This document shows positions 17,614 through 24,948 of a stretch of 29,734 nt of DNA, one piece after another. Below the pieces are notes generated by a model. It was not told the DNA's origin, searched no databases, and worked only from the letters and a program-made list of their open reading frames with translations. The stretch is from NCBI GenBank assembly GCA_964440875.1, contig CAYTTS010000008.1, positions 1 to 29,734 of the forward strand, written 5' to 3'. Both the position numbers and the translations under genes were made by a program. Each line of letters opens with the position of its first letter. Within the stretch, counting starts at the first letter, position 1. This DNA is from JAAZDN01 sp964440875 (lineage in GTDB: Bacteria; Bacillota_I; Bacilli_A; Erysipelotrichales; Erysipelotrichaceae).

Positions 17614-18675
17614 CTATATAATTATTAATTCTTTACTTAAATTTGTTAAAACTTCAATACCATCTTCAGTAAGTAAGACATCATCTTCAATTCTTACCCC
17701 ACCAAGATTCTCAATATAAATACCTGGCTCAATCGTTACAATATTTCCAACTCTTAAATTATGGTCAACATCAAATCTTAATCTTGGGTCTTCATGAATA
17801 TCAATACCGATACTATGACCTAAACCATGTCCGAAATTTTCTCCATAACCTTTGCTTGCTATAAATTCTCTTACGACCCTGTCAACCTCAAAACCACTCA
17901 TATTGGCTTTAACTGTATCAAGTCCTAGTTGATTGGCTTCTTTAACTATCTCATAGATTTCTATTAATTTACTATCAACTTCACCCATAGCAATTGTTCT
18001 AGTAATATCACTACAGTAGCCTTTATACTTACATCCAAAATCAAATGTTACTAGTTCATTATCATTTATAATTTTATCACTTGCTACACCATGTGGTAAA
18101 GCAGATCTAATTCCACTTGCAACTATTGTTGTAAATGAGATATCGCTTGCACCGTATTCTTTCATCTTATTTTCTAAAAATAATCCAACCTGGCGTTCAC
18201 TCATTCCAACCTTGATATAATCAAGGGTTTCAATAAAAGCTTTTTCAGCAATCGCAATAGCTTCTTTAATGATCTCTACTTCCTCAGCAGATTTAACTTC
18301 ACGAACTACATCAATATTAATGTCGATTAAACGAGCGTTTAAGTGTCTCTCATAGTTTAACCAATCATTTCTAACGATATAATTACCTTCTAAACCTAAA
18401 CTATAAAACTTATGTTTTTTCTTTAGTTTATTTATTACATCAAATAGACTAGTTTTCTCATCTGTAATTAATACTTCATAATTTGTACCTAGAGCTTTTG
18501 CTTGTTCTTGATATCTGAAGTCAGTAATTAAATACTTATAATCTTCATAAATTAATAACTTAGCATTAGTACCATTAAATTTTGAATAGTAAAAAATATT
18601 AGATGGATTAGAAACTAATATCGCATCTATATCTTTAGTTTTTAATAAAGCTTGTAAATCTAAATGTTTTTTCAC
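17614..18675 (-). CDS. pepQ: Xaa-Pro aminopeptidase (M24 family)
   Basis: 353 residues starting with GTG at 18675, supported by GGTGAT 6 bases upstream. An N-terminal creatinase-like domain (to about residue 125) precedes the pita-bread catalytic domain. The five metal ligands are visible: two aspartates in TFDFGCKYKGYCSDITRT, a histidine in GHGLGHSIGIDIHE, and glutamates in TIEPGIYI and GVRIEDDVLL. It releases the residue before proline from peptides in the cytosol. It heads the operon leading to efp, a conserved pairing in Bacilli that links proline peptide turnover with proline translation. It has its own extended -10 just after comGG. The symbol follows the YqhT/PepQ-like usage and the exact specificity is not certain. 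Confidence 0.93.
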   Translation of the reverse strand: MKKHLDLQALLKTKDIDAILVSNPSNIFYYSKFNGTNAKLLIYEDYKYLITDFRYQEQAKALGTNYEVLITDEKTSLFDVINKLKKKHKFYSLGLEGNYIVRNDWLNYERHLNARLIDINIDVVREVKSAEEVEIIKEAIAIAEKAFIETLDYIKVGMSERQVGLFLENKMKEYGASDISFTTIVASGIRSALPHGVASDKIINDNELVTFDFGCKYKGYCSDITRTIAMGEVDSKLIEIYEIVKEANQLGLDTVKANMSGFEVDRVVREFIASKGYGENFGHGLGHSIGIDIHEDPRLRFDVDHNLRVGNIVTIEPGIYIENLGGVRIEDDVLLTEDGIEVLTNLSKELIII

Positions 18676-18690
18676 CTAATCACCATACAT

Positions 18691-18699
18691 ATTATAGCA
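18691..18699 (-). promoter_or_regulatory. Extended -10 promoter element of pepQ-efp operon
   Basis: TGCTATAAT on the minus strand, 15 bases before the GTG start of pepQ, in the 26-base gap after comGG. It is identical to the elements before dnaE and the CHR pair. Expression of the housekeeping pepQ operon would thus not depend on the competence operon upstream. Confidence 0.6.
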
Positions 18700-18701
18700 T
18701 T

Positions 18702-19046
18702 TTATTTATACAAAATCTCTATGAAACAGATGCAATCATCACTATATTTAAGCTTTATTTCATATTTATTAAGCTCATTAACGTAAATATTAACAAGTTC
18801 TTCACTAATTTGTACTTCATAAGTAAGATCATCAATAGTGTAGTCGAAATTATCAGTATCATAGAGTGAGAGTCTAAAGAGAATTTCATCAATAATTTCC
18901 TTCTCATTTTGTAACCTTAAATAGACTTTATCACTTGCTTCAGTAATCTTTATTAAGCTTTTATTCACACCAATTTTGTAAGATAGGAAGAAGGAAGATA
19001 ATAGTAAAACGGCAAGTGATAGTGTTAAAATATATCCCTTATTCAT
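18702..19046 (-). CDS. Competence pseudopilus component, ComGG position
   Basis: 114 residues. An N-terminal KGYILTLSLAVLLLSSFFLS segment forms one membrane helix and resembles a type IV pilin start, but there is no glutamate at position 5. The remainder is a small alpha/beta domain rich in charged residues. It is assigned as ComGG by its place as the last gene of a comG operon, by size and by topology; ComGG proteins are too divergent for me to claim sequence recognition. It overlaps the preceding gene by ATGA (the comGF stop is TGA). Confidence 0.7.
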   Translation of the reverse strand: MNKGYILTLSLAVLLLSSFFLSYKIGVNKSLIKITEASDKVYLRLQNEKEIIDEILFRLSLYDTDNFDYTIDDLTYEVQISEELVNIYVNELNKYEIKLKYSDDCICFIEILYK

Positions 19047-19426
19047 AATTGACCGATTAACAGTTTCTTAGCTCTATTTAAACGTACTAAGTTTAAGTAA
19101 ATTTTATCATCTTCAATATTAAAACTATAGCTACTAACATCTAAAAAATATATCGTGGTACCTGGACTCATTATTATTTTATTATTAGTAAATCTTATGC
19201 TGCGGTTTTCATTTAAATAGTTCATCCTTATTTCATCACTTGCCACTTCAATATCTATTGAGTAGTTAAGTATTTCATATATTTGTAAACTACTTAATAT
19301 ATCTTGATTATAATTGATTAGTTGGACTGCTTTCAATTGTTTAGTCGCCATCACTATTAGATTGATAATAAATAGTGATAATATAAGTCCGATTAAAATA
19401 TTAATTGTATTAAATCCTTTCTTCAT
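19043..19426 (-). CDS. comGF: Competence minor pseudopilin ComGF-like
   Basis: 127 residues. The N-terminus MKKGFNTINILIGLILSLFI looks like a type IV prepilin, with cleavage after G4, but position 5 of the mature chain is asparagine instead of glutamate. The C-terminal part, containing RFTNNKIIM and NLVRLNRAKK, fits the ComGF globular domain. It is probably a tip or minor subunit of the DNA-uptake pseudopilus. Its start overlaps the end of the small comGE gene by 17 bases in another frame, and it shares ATGA with the next gene. Confidence 0.78.
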   Translation of the reverse strand: MKKGFNTINILIGLILSLFIINLIVMATKQLKAVQLINYNQDILSSLQIYEILNYSIDIEVASDEIRMNYLNENRSIRFTNNKIIMSPGTTIYFLDVSSYSFNIEDDKIYLNLVRLNRAKKLLIGQL

Positions 19427-19553
19427 ATCTCTTCACTATCTCACTTTCTAATTGATCTAGCTTACTTATCATTAAAACTGTATTAACGATGAAGGCTAAC
19501 ACAATTATTGATATTAAACATTCTATTAAGAGAAAACCTTTATTTAATTTCAT
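19410..19553 (-). CDS. comGE: Small prepilin-like protein, ComGE position (47 aa)
   Basis: A short gene read directly from the sequence: ATG at 19553, TAA at 19410-19412, 47 residues. It begins MKLNKGFLLIECLISIIVLA, a textbook prepilin signal with lysine-glycine, cleavage before F7 and glutamate at mature position 5, followed by a membrane helix; only about 18 residues remain beyond it. A GGAG ribosome binding site lies 3 bases before the start, inside the end of comGD, which it overlaps by 14 bases. ComGE proteins elsewhere are about 90-115 residues, so this one lacks most of the globular domain. The tight overlaps on both sides argue that it is a real gene and not a pseudogene. Confidence 0.8.
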   Translation of the reverse strand: MKLNKGFLLIECLISIIVLAFIVNTVLMISKLDQLESEIVKRYEERI

Positions 19554-19881
19554 AAACTCCAGCTCCCAAATGTATAACAATTACTTTATTCGAATTTAAT
19601 ATTTTAATACTTTGTGCCATATTTACATTTGCCCTCTCATTAAAACATAATTCATAATTACTAATAATTAACTTGTCTTTTAAACAGGTTTTCTCACGTT
19701 TAATTAAGGCATAAGTTTTATAATCTAATAATTTTAACTCAATCTCATATAGATTACTTTTATCATTAATTTGTCTAAAATCAATTTTTTTAATATATAA
19801 ATTATTAATAATCGTTAATATTACTAGGACAATAAGAAATTCTATTAGCGAAAATCCTTTATTCAATTTCAGCTTCTCCAT
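19540..19881 (-). CDS. comGD: Competence minor pseudopilin ComGD
   Basis: About 113 residues from the ATG at 19881. It begins with a class III prepilin signal (NKGFSLIEF, glutamate at mature position 5), a membrane helix to about residue 30, and a small beta-rich domain with two cysteines. It is a minor subunit of the competence pseudopilus. The start is uncertain: TTG at 19887 or 19884 is also in frame, and a TTG at 19866 has a better-placed GGAG. All choices overlap the end of comGC, so translation is coupled. It overlaps comGE by 14 bases. Confidence 0.82.
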   Translation of the reverse strand: MEKLKLNKGFSLIEFLIVLVILTIINNLYIKKIDFRQINDKSNLYEIELKLLDYKTYALIKREKTCLKDKLIISNYELCFNERANVNMAQSIKILNSNKVIVIHLGAGVYEIK

Positions 19882-20152
19882 CAACAATTATGATATTTTT
19901 ATTGTTTTGACATTTCCGCTGATTATCAGACAAAAGTCCTTCTTCTACTAATTGATCTATTGAACTTGGTATTTGATCAAATTCAACCATATATTGAAGT
20001 ATAACTGAGTCAACTAATTTTACTTGCGACTCACAACCTCTTCTTTGAACAATATTAATAACTTTCTGTATATTTGGTATCGTAATTAACATCAGAAGTG
20101 CAACTATTAAAATAACAACAATCATCTCTAACATGGTAAATCCCTTTCTCAT
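19859..20152 (-). CDS. comGC: Competence major pseudopilin ComGC
   Basis: 97 residues. The prepilin signal MRKGFTMLEMIVVILIV has cleavage after G4 and glutamate at mature position 5; the hydrophobic helix runs to about residue 26. Two cysteines (C40, C81) fit the intramolecular disulfide known for ComGC. IPSSIDQLVEEGLL is the usual loop and helix of the family. Secreted subunits polymerise into the pseudopilus that pulls DNA through the wall. An AAAGGA ribosome binding site lies 8 bases upstream, in the 13-base gap after comGB. It needs the prepilin peptidase ComC, which is not in the window. Confidence 0.93.
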   Translation of the reverse strand: MRKGFTMLEMIVVILIVALLMLITIPNIQKVINIVQRRGCESQVKLVDSVILQYMVEFDQIPSSIDQLVEEGLLSDNQRKCQNNKNIIIVDGEAEIE

Positions 20153-20165
20153 AATTATTTTCCTT

Positions 20166-21113
20166 TCATAATGTATTAATCATTGTTAATGGTAAGAGTA
20201 TTATTTGATAAAAAAGTAGTAGTAATGCAGCGATATAAATGTAGGCGAAAATAAATAGTATTTTTGTTAACTTATCAATTTGAAACTTAATATCATTATC
20301 TAAGAATGAATCATATGCTAAGACAAATTGTCTAAAGTCACTGCTTTTTAGTGCATAGTTTAAGACATTTTTAAACTTATCATTAATACGCATATTTGAT
20401 ATAGATTTTTCAATACCTAAGCCATCTTCTAAGTCACTATTAAGAAAATAGGCAATATTAGATACTATTTGATTGCTCTTTAGCTTATTAATAAAAACAA
20501 ATGTTTCTAAAGTTGAATAACCTTCATTATGTGTTAATAAAAGTAGATATATAAAAGATTTTAAATAATATATTTCAATTATCTCAAGTATACTAATATT
20601 TCTAAAACGATTAAAACTTAGTATTAAAAGATCTTTTCTTTTAAATAAGAAACTTGTAAAAACTAAGATAATAATAATTATAATAATTAAGATTAGTGAG
20701 AAATAGTAAAAAAGATTAACAAGTATATTTAGCTTGTTTGTTGTATAGTCTTTAAGTAAACTTAGCAAACTTTGTTTAAAGATAATGAGTGTTACAAAAC
20801 TAGATATAATTAGAAAAAGTGGGTAAATGATTTTCTTTAGCAAGCTATTGATAATATTAGTTTTTAATTCTTCATTAAAACTTATATAAACAATGCTATT
20901 TAGTGGGTTCATATTATCAATAATTGATGTGTATTCTTGAAAGTATTTATTAAAGAATTCCTTATCAAAATTGCTTATTTCAATATTTAAAAAGATTTCC
21001 ATCTCCATTATTGATAATTTTGAATCACTTAAGATGCTAATACTTTTAAATAAGTCTAAGTATTTTTTACGCTCTCTTTCTACTAAAAATCTGTCAAAGT
21101 TTAAGTACTTCAT
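20166..21113 (-). CDS. comGB: Competence pseudopilus membrane platform ComGB (T2SF)
   Basis: 315 residues from the ATG at 21113, which has AGAGAAAG upstream; an in-frame ATG at 21134 would add seven residues and increase the overlap with comGA to 41 bases, without a visible ribosome binding site. It has cytoplasmic helical domains separated by membrane helices (segments around IIYPLFLIISSFVTLIIF and LILIIIIIIILVFTSFL, and a last one rich in leucine near the C-terminus). The motif LLLTHNEGYSTLETFVF is the type II secretion F-domain helix pair. It serves as inner-membrane platform turned by ComGA. The stop codon is TGA. Confidence 0.9.
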   Translation of the reverse strand: MKYLNFDRFLVERERKKYLDLFKSISILSDSKLSIMEMEIFLNIEISNFDKEFFNKYFQEYTSIIDNMNPLNSIVYISFNEELKTNIINSLLKKIIYPLFLIISSFVTLIIFKQSLLSLLKDYTTNKLNILVNLFYYFSLILIIIIIIILVFTSFLFKRKDLLILSFNRFRNISILEIIEIYYLKSFIYLLLLTHNEGYSTLETFVFINKLKSNQIVSNIAYFLNSDLEDGLGIEKSISNMRINDKFKNVLNYALKSSDFRQFVLAYDSFLDNDIKFQIDKLTKILFIFAYIYIAALLLLFYQIILLPLTMINTL

Positions 21114-21930
21114 AATAGCTTTCTCTTTTATCATTCTTAATAATTAATCTTTGATTTAATATCATAATTAAATTATCGTCAATCTCACTTTCTGAAACAC
21201 CTAAATCAAGTAATCTTTTAATCGTTAACTTAGTACTTGCCGCATGGATGGTACATAAGACTAAATGTCCTGTAAAAGAGGCTCTGATAGCCATACTGGC
21301 GGCATTTTCATCTCTTATCTCACCAATACATATTAAATCTGGATCATGTCTTAAAACTTGTGTAATGGCTTCTTTATAGTCAAAATTTCTCTCGCGATTT
21401 ATTTCAATTTGGACAATATTATCAAAGTGAATTTCAATAGGATCTTCAATGCTATAAATCTTTTTATTCTCATACTTTTGCATTAGTGAGTACATAGATG
21501 TTGTCTTTCCTGATCCTGTTGGTCCACTAAAAATAATTAATCCATAATCCTTTTCCAGTAGAATATTTATATCATTTTCTATACTCTTAAATATATTATC
21601 GTTAATATATAGCTTATTTAAGATTCTTAAAACACAGACCTCTTTAAAATGGCTTTTTATTGTTGCACATCTTAAATAGTAGTCTTCATTGTTTATATGA
21701 TATATAAAAGAGCCACTTTGGGGTCTGCTTTCATCTATTAAATTTAAATTACTTGTATATTTAAGGTATTCTAAAACTTTATGATCTATCTTTTTACTTT
21801 TGAAATCTTTAAAACCGTAAATAGTTCTAATACTTATTTTTAAATCTTTGTTATTATTAATTTCAAAGTGAATATCGCTAGAGTTATTCACTATTGCATA
21901 GTTTAGTATTTCTTCAAACCTATTTATCAT
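21094..21930 (-). CDS. comGA: Competence assembly ATPase ComGA (GspE/PilB family)
   Basis: 278 residues, shorter than the usual 320-355. It retains the full ATPase core: Walker A GPTGSGKT (136-143), Asp box IEDPIE (161-166), Walker B DLICIGEIRD (198-207) and His box GHLVLCTIHAAST (221-233). The tetracysteine zinc loop of GspE is absent and the N-terminal domain is reduced. It powers pseudopilus assembly for DNA uptake. First gene of the comG operon, with GGTGAT 3 bases before the ATG; a 16-base palindrome sits right upstream. It ends in TGA and overlaps comGB. Confidence 0.94.
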   Translation of the reverse strand: MINRFEEILNYAIVNNSSDIHFEINNNKDLKISIRTIYGFKDFKSKKIDHKVLEYLKYTSNLNLIDESRPQSGSFIYHINNEDYYLRCATIKSHFKEVCVLRILNKLYINDNIFKSIENDINILLEKDYGLIIFSGPTGSGKTTSMYSLMQKYENKKIYSIEDPIEIHFDNIVQIEINRERNFDYKEAITQVLRHDPDLICIGEIRDENAASMAIRASFTGHLVLCTIHAASTKLTIKRLLDLGVSESEIDDNLIMILNQRLIIKNDKRESYYEVLKL

Positions 21931-21939
21931 CTAATCACC

Positions 21940-21955
21940 TACTAAAATATTAGTA
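21940..21955 (-). promoter_or_regulatory. Palindrome in the comG leader, possible promoter or operator
   Basis: TACTAA and TTAGTA form a perfect 6-base inverted repeat with a 4-base spacer (21940-21955), directly next to the GGTGAT ribosome binding site of comGA and 10 bases before its ATG. Read on the minus strand, it contains TACTAATA, one base different from the streptococcal ComX box TACGAATA, and a T-rich run lies upstream. No canonical TATAAT is present in this gap, unlike most other units here. The function is inferred. Confidence 0.4.
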
Positions 21956-21960
21956 AGCGA

Positions 21961-21993
21961 AATAAAAAACCCTTATTATTGTAAATAAGGGTT
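21961..21993 (-). terminator. Terminator after the metallo-beta-lactamase-fold gene
   Basis: A perfect 10-bp stem, AACCCTTATT (21968-21977) with AATAAGGGTT (21984-21993), and a 6-base loop, followed on the minus strand by a T-rich run (21969-21964). The stem contains the last codons and the stop codon of the upstream gene. It isolates the comG operon from transcription coming from upstream. Confidence 0.9.
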
Positions 21994-22563
21994 ATTTTCA
22001 AATTGACTAAATAGTGTTGATGTATTTCCATGTCCTGGATATATAGGATAATCATTTTTAATTGTCTTTATTAATTCTAGTGAAGCACGCATATCATACG
22101 GGCTTCCTGTTGGTAAGTCTTGTCTTCCAACTGTACGATTTAATAATGTATCACCTGTAAATAAGTGTTCGTCAATTAAGTAAATTACTCCACCTACTGT
22201 ATGTCCTGGTGTATGATATATTTTAATATCAAAATCTTCTACTTTAAAATCATTATCAAAGTAAGTTAATTTCGACCTTAAAACTCCACTATGGAAACTT
22301 TGTTTAGGATTATTAACTAATCCTTCCTCAGTTTTATGGATATATACAGGACAATTGTAAGTATCTACAATTTCATCAACAGCACCAATATGGTCGAAGT
22401 GACCATGCGTTAATAGTACTGCGACAACTTTTTCATCACTACTTATTTCTGCTTTTATCTTAGAAACTTCAGATCCCGGATCAACTATAATGACCTGTTT
22501 GTTTTTCTTAAGAATATAAGCATTGGTCGCAAGTTGACCTAATGTAAGTTTAATAACTTCCAT
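21976..22563 (-). CDS. Metallo-beta-lactamase-fold hydrolase, YqgX/glyoxalase II-like
   Basis: 195 residues. The binuclear zinc motif THGHFDH gives H53, H55, D57 and H58; further ligands lie in HTPGHTVGG, FTGDTLL and the final YPGHGN. The layout is that of the small GloB-like hydrolases (YqgX in B. subtilis), which hydrolyse thioesters such as hydroxyacylglutathione or bacillithiol conjugates; the substrate here is not known. It lies directly upstream of comG, as yqgX does near comGA in B. subtilis. The start is odd: the ATG is 7 bases after the T-run of the rpmG terminator and has no Shine-Dalgarno sequence, yet the N-terminus (MEVIKLTLGQLATNAYIL) is right for the family. Confidence 0.9.
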   Translation of the reverse strand: MEVIKLTLGQLATNAYILKKNKQVIIVDPGSEVSKIKAEISSDEKVVAVLLTHGHFDHIGAVDEIVDTYNCPVYIHKTEEGLVNNPKQSFHSGVLRSKLTYFDNDFKVEDFDIKIYHTPGHTVGGVIYLIDEHLFTGDTLLNRTVGRQDLPTGSPYDMRASLELIKTIKNDYPIYPGHGNTSTLFSQFENNPYLQ

Positions 22564-22570
22564 ATATGTG

Positions 22571-22590
22571 AAAAAAAGCCAAATGGCTTT
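22571..22590 (-). terminator. Short terminator-like hairpin between rpmG and the hydrolase gene
   Basis: AAAGCC (22590-22585 on the minus strand) pairs with GGCTTT around a 4-base loop, followed by more T residues (seven in all from the stem end). It begins directly after the rpmG stop codon and ends 7 bases before the next start codon, leaving no room for a promoter between them. It could be a partial terminator that sets the ratio of L33 to hydrolase transcripts. Confidence 0.75.
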
Positions 22591-22740
22591 CTATCTTTTT
22601 TCGTTATGTTCTGTCATTTTATTACATTTTGGACAAAACTTTTTGATTTTCATTCTATCCGGTTGTTTACTTTTATTACGTGAACCAATGTAATTTTCGT
22701 CTTTACATTCAGCACATCTAAATGTTATTTTAGTTCTCAT
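22591..22740 (-). CDS. rpmG: 50S ribosomal protein L33, zinc-binding form
   Basis: 49 residues, read directly from the sequence: ATG at 22740, TAG at 22591-22593. It begins MRTKITFRCAECKDENYI and has two CxxC pairs (C9/C12 in CAEC and C36/C39 in CPKC), the zinc-binding C+ form of L33. A strong AGGAGG ribosome binding site lies upstream, with an extended -10 (22767-22775). L33 sits near the E site of the large subunit. Firmicutes often carry two or three L33 genes, some without cysteines for zinc starvation; only this one is in the window. Confidence 0.95.
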   Translation of the reverse strand: MRTKITFRCAECKDENYIGSRNKSKQPDRMKIKKFCPKCNKMTEHNEKR

Positions 22741-22766
22741 TTTAACATCCTCCTAATACTTTTACT

Positions 22767-22775
22767 ATTATAACA
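22767..22775 (-). promoter_or_regulatory. Extended -10 promoter element of rpmG
   Basis: TGTTATAAT on the minus strand, 26 bases before the rpmG ATG, in the 40-base gap after the PBP gene. A -35 would fall within the PBP 3' end. It suggests that rpmG has its own promoter although the PBP gene runs in the same direction. Confidence 0.6.
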
Positions 22776-22780
22776 CAAAT

Positions 22781-24847
22781 TTACTTATTGTTGAAATAAT
22801 AATCAAATATCTCATTAGTTATTGGTTGGCATATATTATTTAAGGTACGAGTATTGAACGCATGTGGTGCAACACATGAGATTGTTACCTCAGGACTTTC
22901 ATATGGTGCATAGCCTACAAGTAAACTATGTGGTGCATCTTTTACTACTGTTCCATCCTCTAAAGTTAAGATTACTTCAGATGTTCCTGTTTTAGCAGCA
23001 ACATCATATCTTGAATGATTTAAGACCCCACGACATAGTCCGTCAGTAACACAGGCTCTAAATCCTTGTTGAACATATGATAAAGCTGTTTTATCTTCTA
23101 AGATACTTAAAATCTCTACTGGATTTTCATAAACTTGGACACCTGTTATTGGATCTTCCGCTGATTTTACATATCTTGGTTTTACTCTTACACCATCATT
23201 TGCGATTGTATTGATGTAACTTGAAAGTTGCATTGGCGTATAACTGTCATACTGTCCAATTGCATAGTCAAGTAAAAATCCACCTTGGAAGTTCTTTCCA
23301 ATATATCCAACTTCTTCATTTGGAACGTCAATTCCCGTTTCAACGCCTAATCCAAACTTTGCGAAATTGTTTTTCATCTTTATAAAATCCGCTTGATCAA
23401 TTCCATATAGTGGACGGTTATATCCATAATTAGCATCAGCAATACGCATAGCAACATGGAACATATAAACGTTACTTGATTGAGCAAGTGCTGTTATAGC
23501 ATTTGTTGATACTAGATGTTGTGATGAACTTTTTTCTGGGGTTCCAGCTATCTTTATTGGTGCATCTGAAATTTGTTCCGTCGGGCTCATTTTTCCTTCT
23601 GAAAGTCCTAAATAGACCATAGCACCCTTAACTGTTGACCCTGGTACTACAGCATTTAAATGGTTTAAAGATGCATCATTATAGAGATTTCCATCCTTAT
23701 CTGTTTTAACAGCAACTGATGCTAAAACATCACCATTTCTTGGATCACTTATTACTACATAAGTTGAATCATAATATTTTCGGAATTGTTGACCACGATT
23801 TTCTTCAATAGTCTTTGTTACAATACGTTCAACTTCTGCTTGTAGTCCAATATCTGTTGCCATTATTAAATTATTTCCTTTAGTTCCAGATTCTATTTCA
23901 ATTGAATTAGCAAATCCATCGCTAGAATAGACTATATCTTGAATCTTTTTATTACCACTAATTAAATCTTCATATTGTTTTTCAAGACCACTTCTTCCCA
24001 TTCTTTCATCTCTTGAATAACCTTTAGCTAAATAAAAGTCTACTGATTCAGAACTTAAACCTTGAGCACGTGTTGAAACATCACCTAAAATACCTTTTAG
24101 ACCAAAGTTATCTAAGTATTCACGATCCCAGTTTGAAAACGATTGAAAACCTGGATAATCTAAGTTGTGTTCAGCGAGATAAGCAATCTCATTATTTGAT
24201 GCTGAACTAATTACTTCTTTCATACCACCTGATGTCGGCTTAATCATTTGTTGATATACTTTAAATGCATTAATATCTTTCTCACTTAAACTATCACGAT
24301 CTTCATCACTTACTTTACTCTTTAAAAGTGTTCCGAATTGATAATTGCTTGGTTTGCCATCAGGATAATTTGCTAAATCCTCCGCAGTTACACGTTCTTT
24401 AACTAAATCTTCATGTAGGTAGATGAATAAATCTGTTAAGTCACTACGATTTAGCTTAATTTCTTCAGTACTAAAGTTTTGAGAAAACTTAGTAGCTAAC
24501 TCCCATTCATCCTCATCTTTTAAAAATGTCGGTGGGTAATATATAATTGATTTGGTAATCTTATTAGTAACAATTAAATCACCATTACGATCCTTTATCT
24601 CACCTCTAGGTGTTGTAATGGTATCATATCTACGAGTATAGTTTTCTAGTTTTTTAGTATAACTTTCGTTAGATATTATTTGAATATAAAATAGTCGCAT
24701 AATAATAATTAACATCAAGATTATTACTAGTCCACCAAAAAGAAATATCCTTTGTTGGATAGTTTTAGATGTTAACTCCAGTGTAGTTGATTCAACTGTT
24801 TTATTTGTTTTACGCTTAAAACCTATGCGGTCTAGAAAATCTTTCAA
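22781..24847 (-). CDS. Penicillin-binding protein 2, class B transpeptidase (PbpA/MrdA-like)
   Basis: 688 residues starting with TTG at 24847, supported by GGAGTGAT 6 bases upstream. A short cytoplasmic part is followed by one membrane helix (about 32-56), the N-terminal pedestal with RGEIKDRNGD (81-90), and the transpeptidase domain with S404-TV-K407, S457-S-N459 and K619-T-G-T. It cross-links septal or side-wall peptidoglycan outside the membrane. Its length and pedestal fit the elongation-type PBP2 group of Firmicutes, but I cannot separate elongation from division type with certainty, so no symbol is given. Its presence implies a cell wall and excludes a wall-less Mollicute. No upstream shape gene accompanies it. 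Confidence 0.93.
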   Translation of the reverse strand: MKDFLDRIGFKRKTNKTVESTTLELTSKTIQQRIFLFGGLVIILMLIIIMRLFYIQIISNESYTKKLENYTRRYDTITTPRGEIKDRNGDLIVTNKITKSIIYYPPTFLKDEDEWELATKFSQNFSTEEIKLNRSDLTDLFIYLHEDLVKERVTAEDLANYPDGKPSNYQFGTLLKSKVSDEDRDSLSEKDINAFKVYQQMIKPTSGGMKEVISSASNNEIAYLAEHNLDYPGFQSFSNWDREYLDNFGLKGILGDVSTRAQGLSSESVDFYLAKGYSRDERMGRSGLEKQYEDLISGNKKIQDIVYSSDGFANSIEIESGTKGNNLIMATDIGLQAEVERIVTKTIEENRGQQFRKYYDSTYVVISDPRNGDVLASVAVKTDKDGNLYNDASLNHLNAVVPGSTVKGAMVYLGLSEGKMSPTEQISDAPIKIAGTPEKSSSQHLVSTNAITALAQSSNVYMFHVAMRIADANYGYNRPLYGIDQADFIKMKNNFAKFGLGVETGIDVPNEEVGYIGKNFQGGFLLDYAIGQYDSYTPMQLSSYINTIANDGVRVKPRYVKSAEDPITGVQVYENPVEILSILEDKTALSYVQQGFRACVTDGLCRGVLNHSRYDVAAKTGTSEVILTLEDGTVVKDAPHSLLVGYAPYESPEVTISCVAPHAFNTRTLNNICQPITNEIFDYYFNNK

Positions 24848-24871
24848 AATATCACTCCATTTACTTTAGTA

Positions 24872-24880
24872 ATTATACCA
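24872..24880 (-). promoter_or_regulatory. Extended -10 promoter element of the PBP gene
   Basis: TGGTATAAT on the minus strand, 24 bases before the TTG start. It lies in the 101-base region divergent from ispG, about 40 bases from the ispG -10 on the other strand. No good -35 is seen. Confidence 0.6.
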
Positions 24881-24922
24881 TATAAATACAGTTGAAATGT
24901 GTTCTATATCTAATTATACATA

Positions 24923-24931
24923 TGATATAAT
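24923..24931 (+). promoter_or_regulatory. Extended -10 promoter element of ispG
   Basis: TGATATAAT on the plus strand, 17 bases before the ATG at 24949, with the ribosome binding site GAGG between them. No consensus -35 at 17 bases; a TTGAAA at 24892 is too far away (28 bases). Confidence 0.55.
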
Positions 24932-24948
24932 TCATTTGAGGTGTGTTT

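Noticed and set aside
24943..24948. GTG start for ispG
   Set aside because: The GTG is part of the GAGGTG ribosome binding site; the ATG six bases on has proper spacing.
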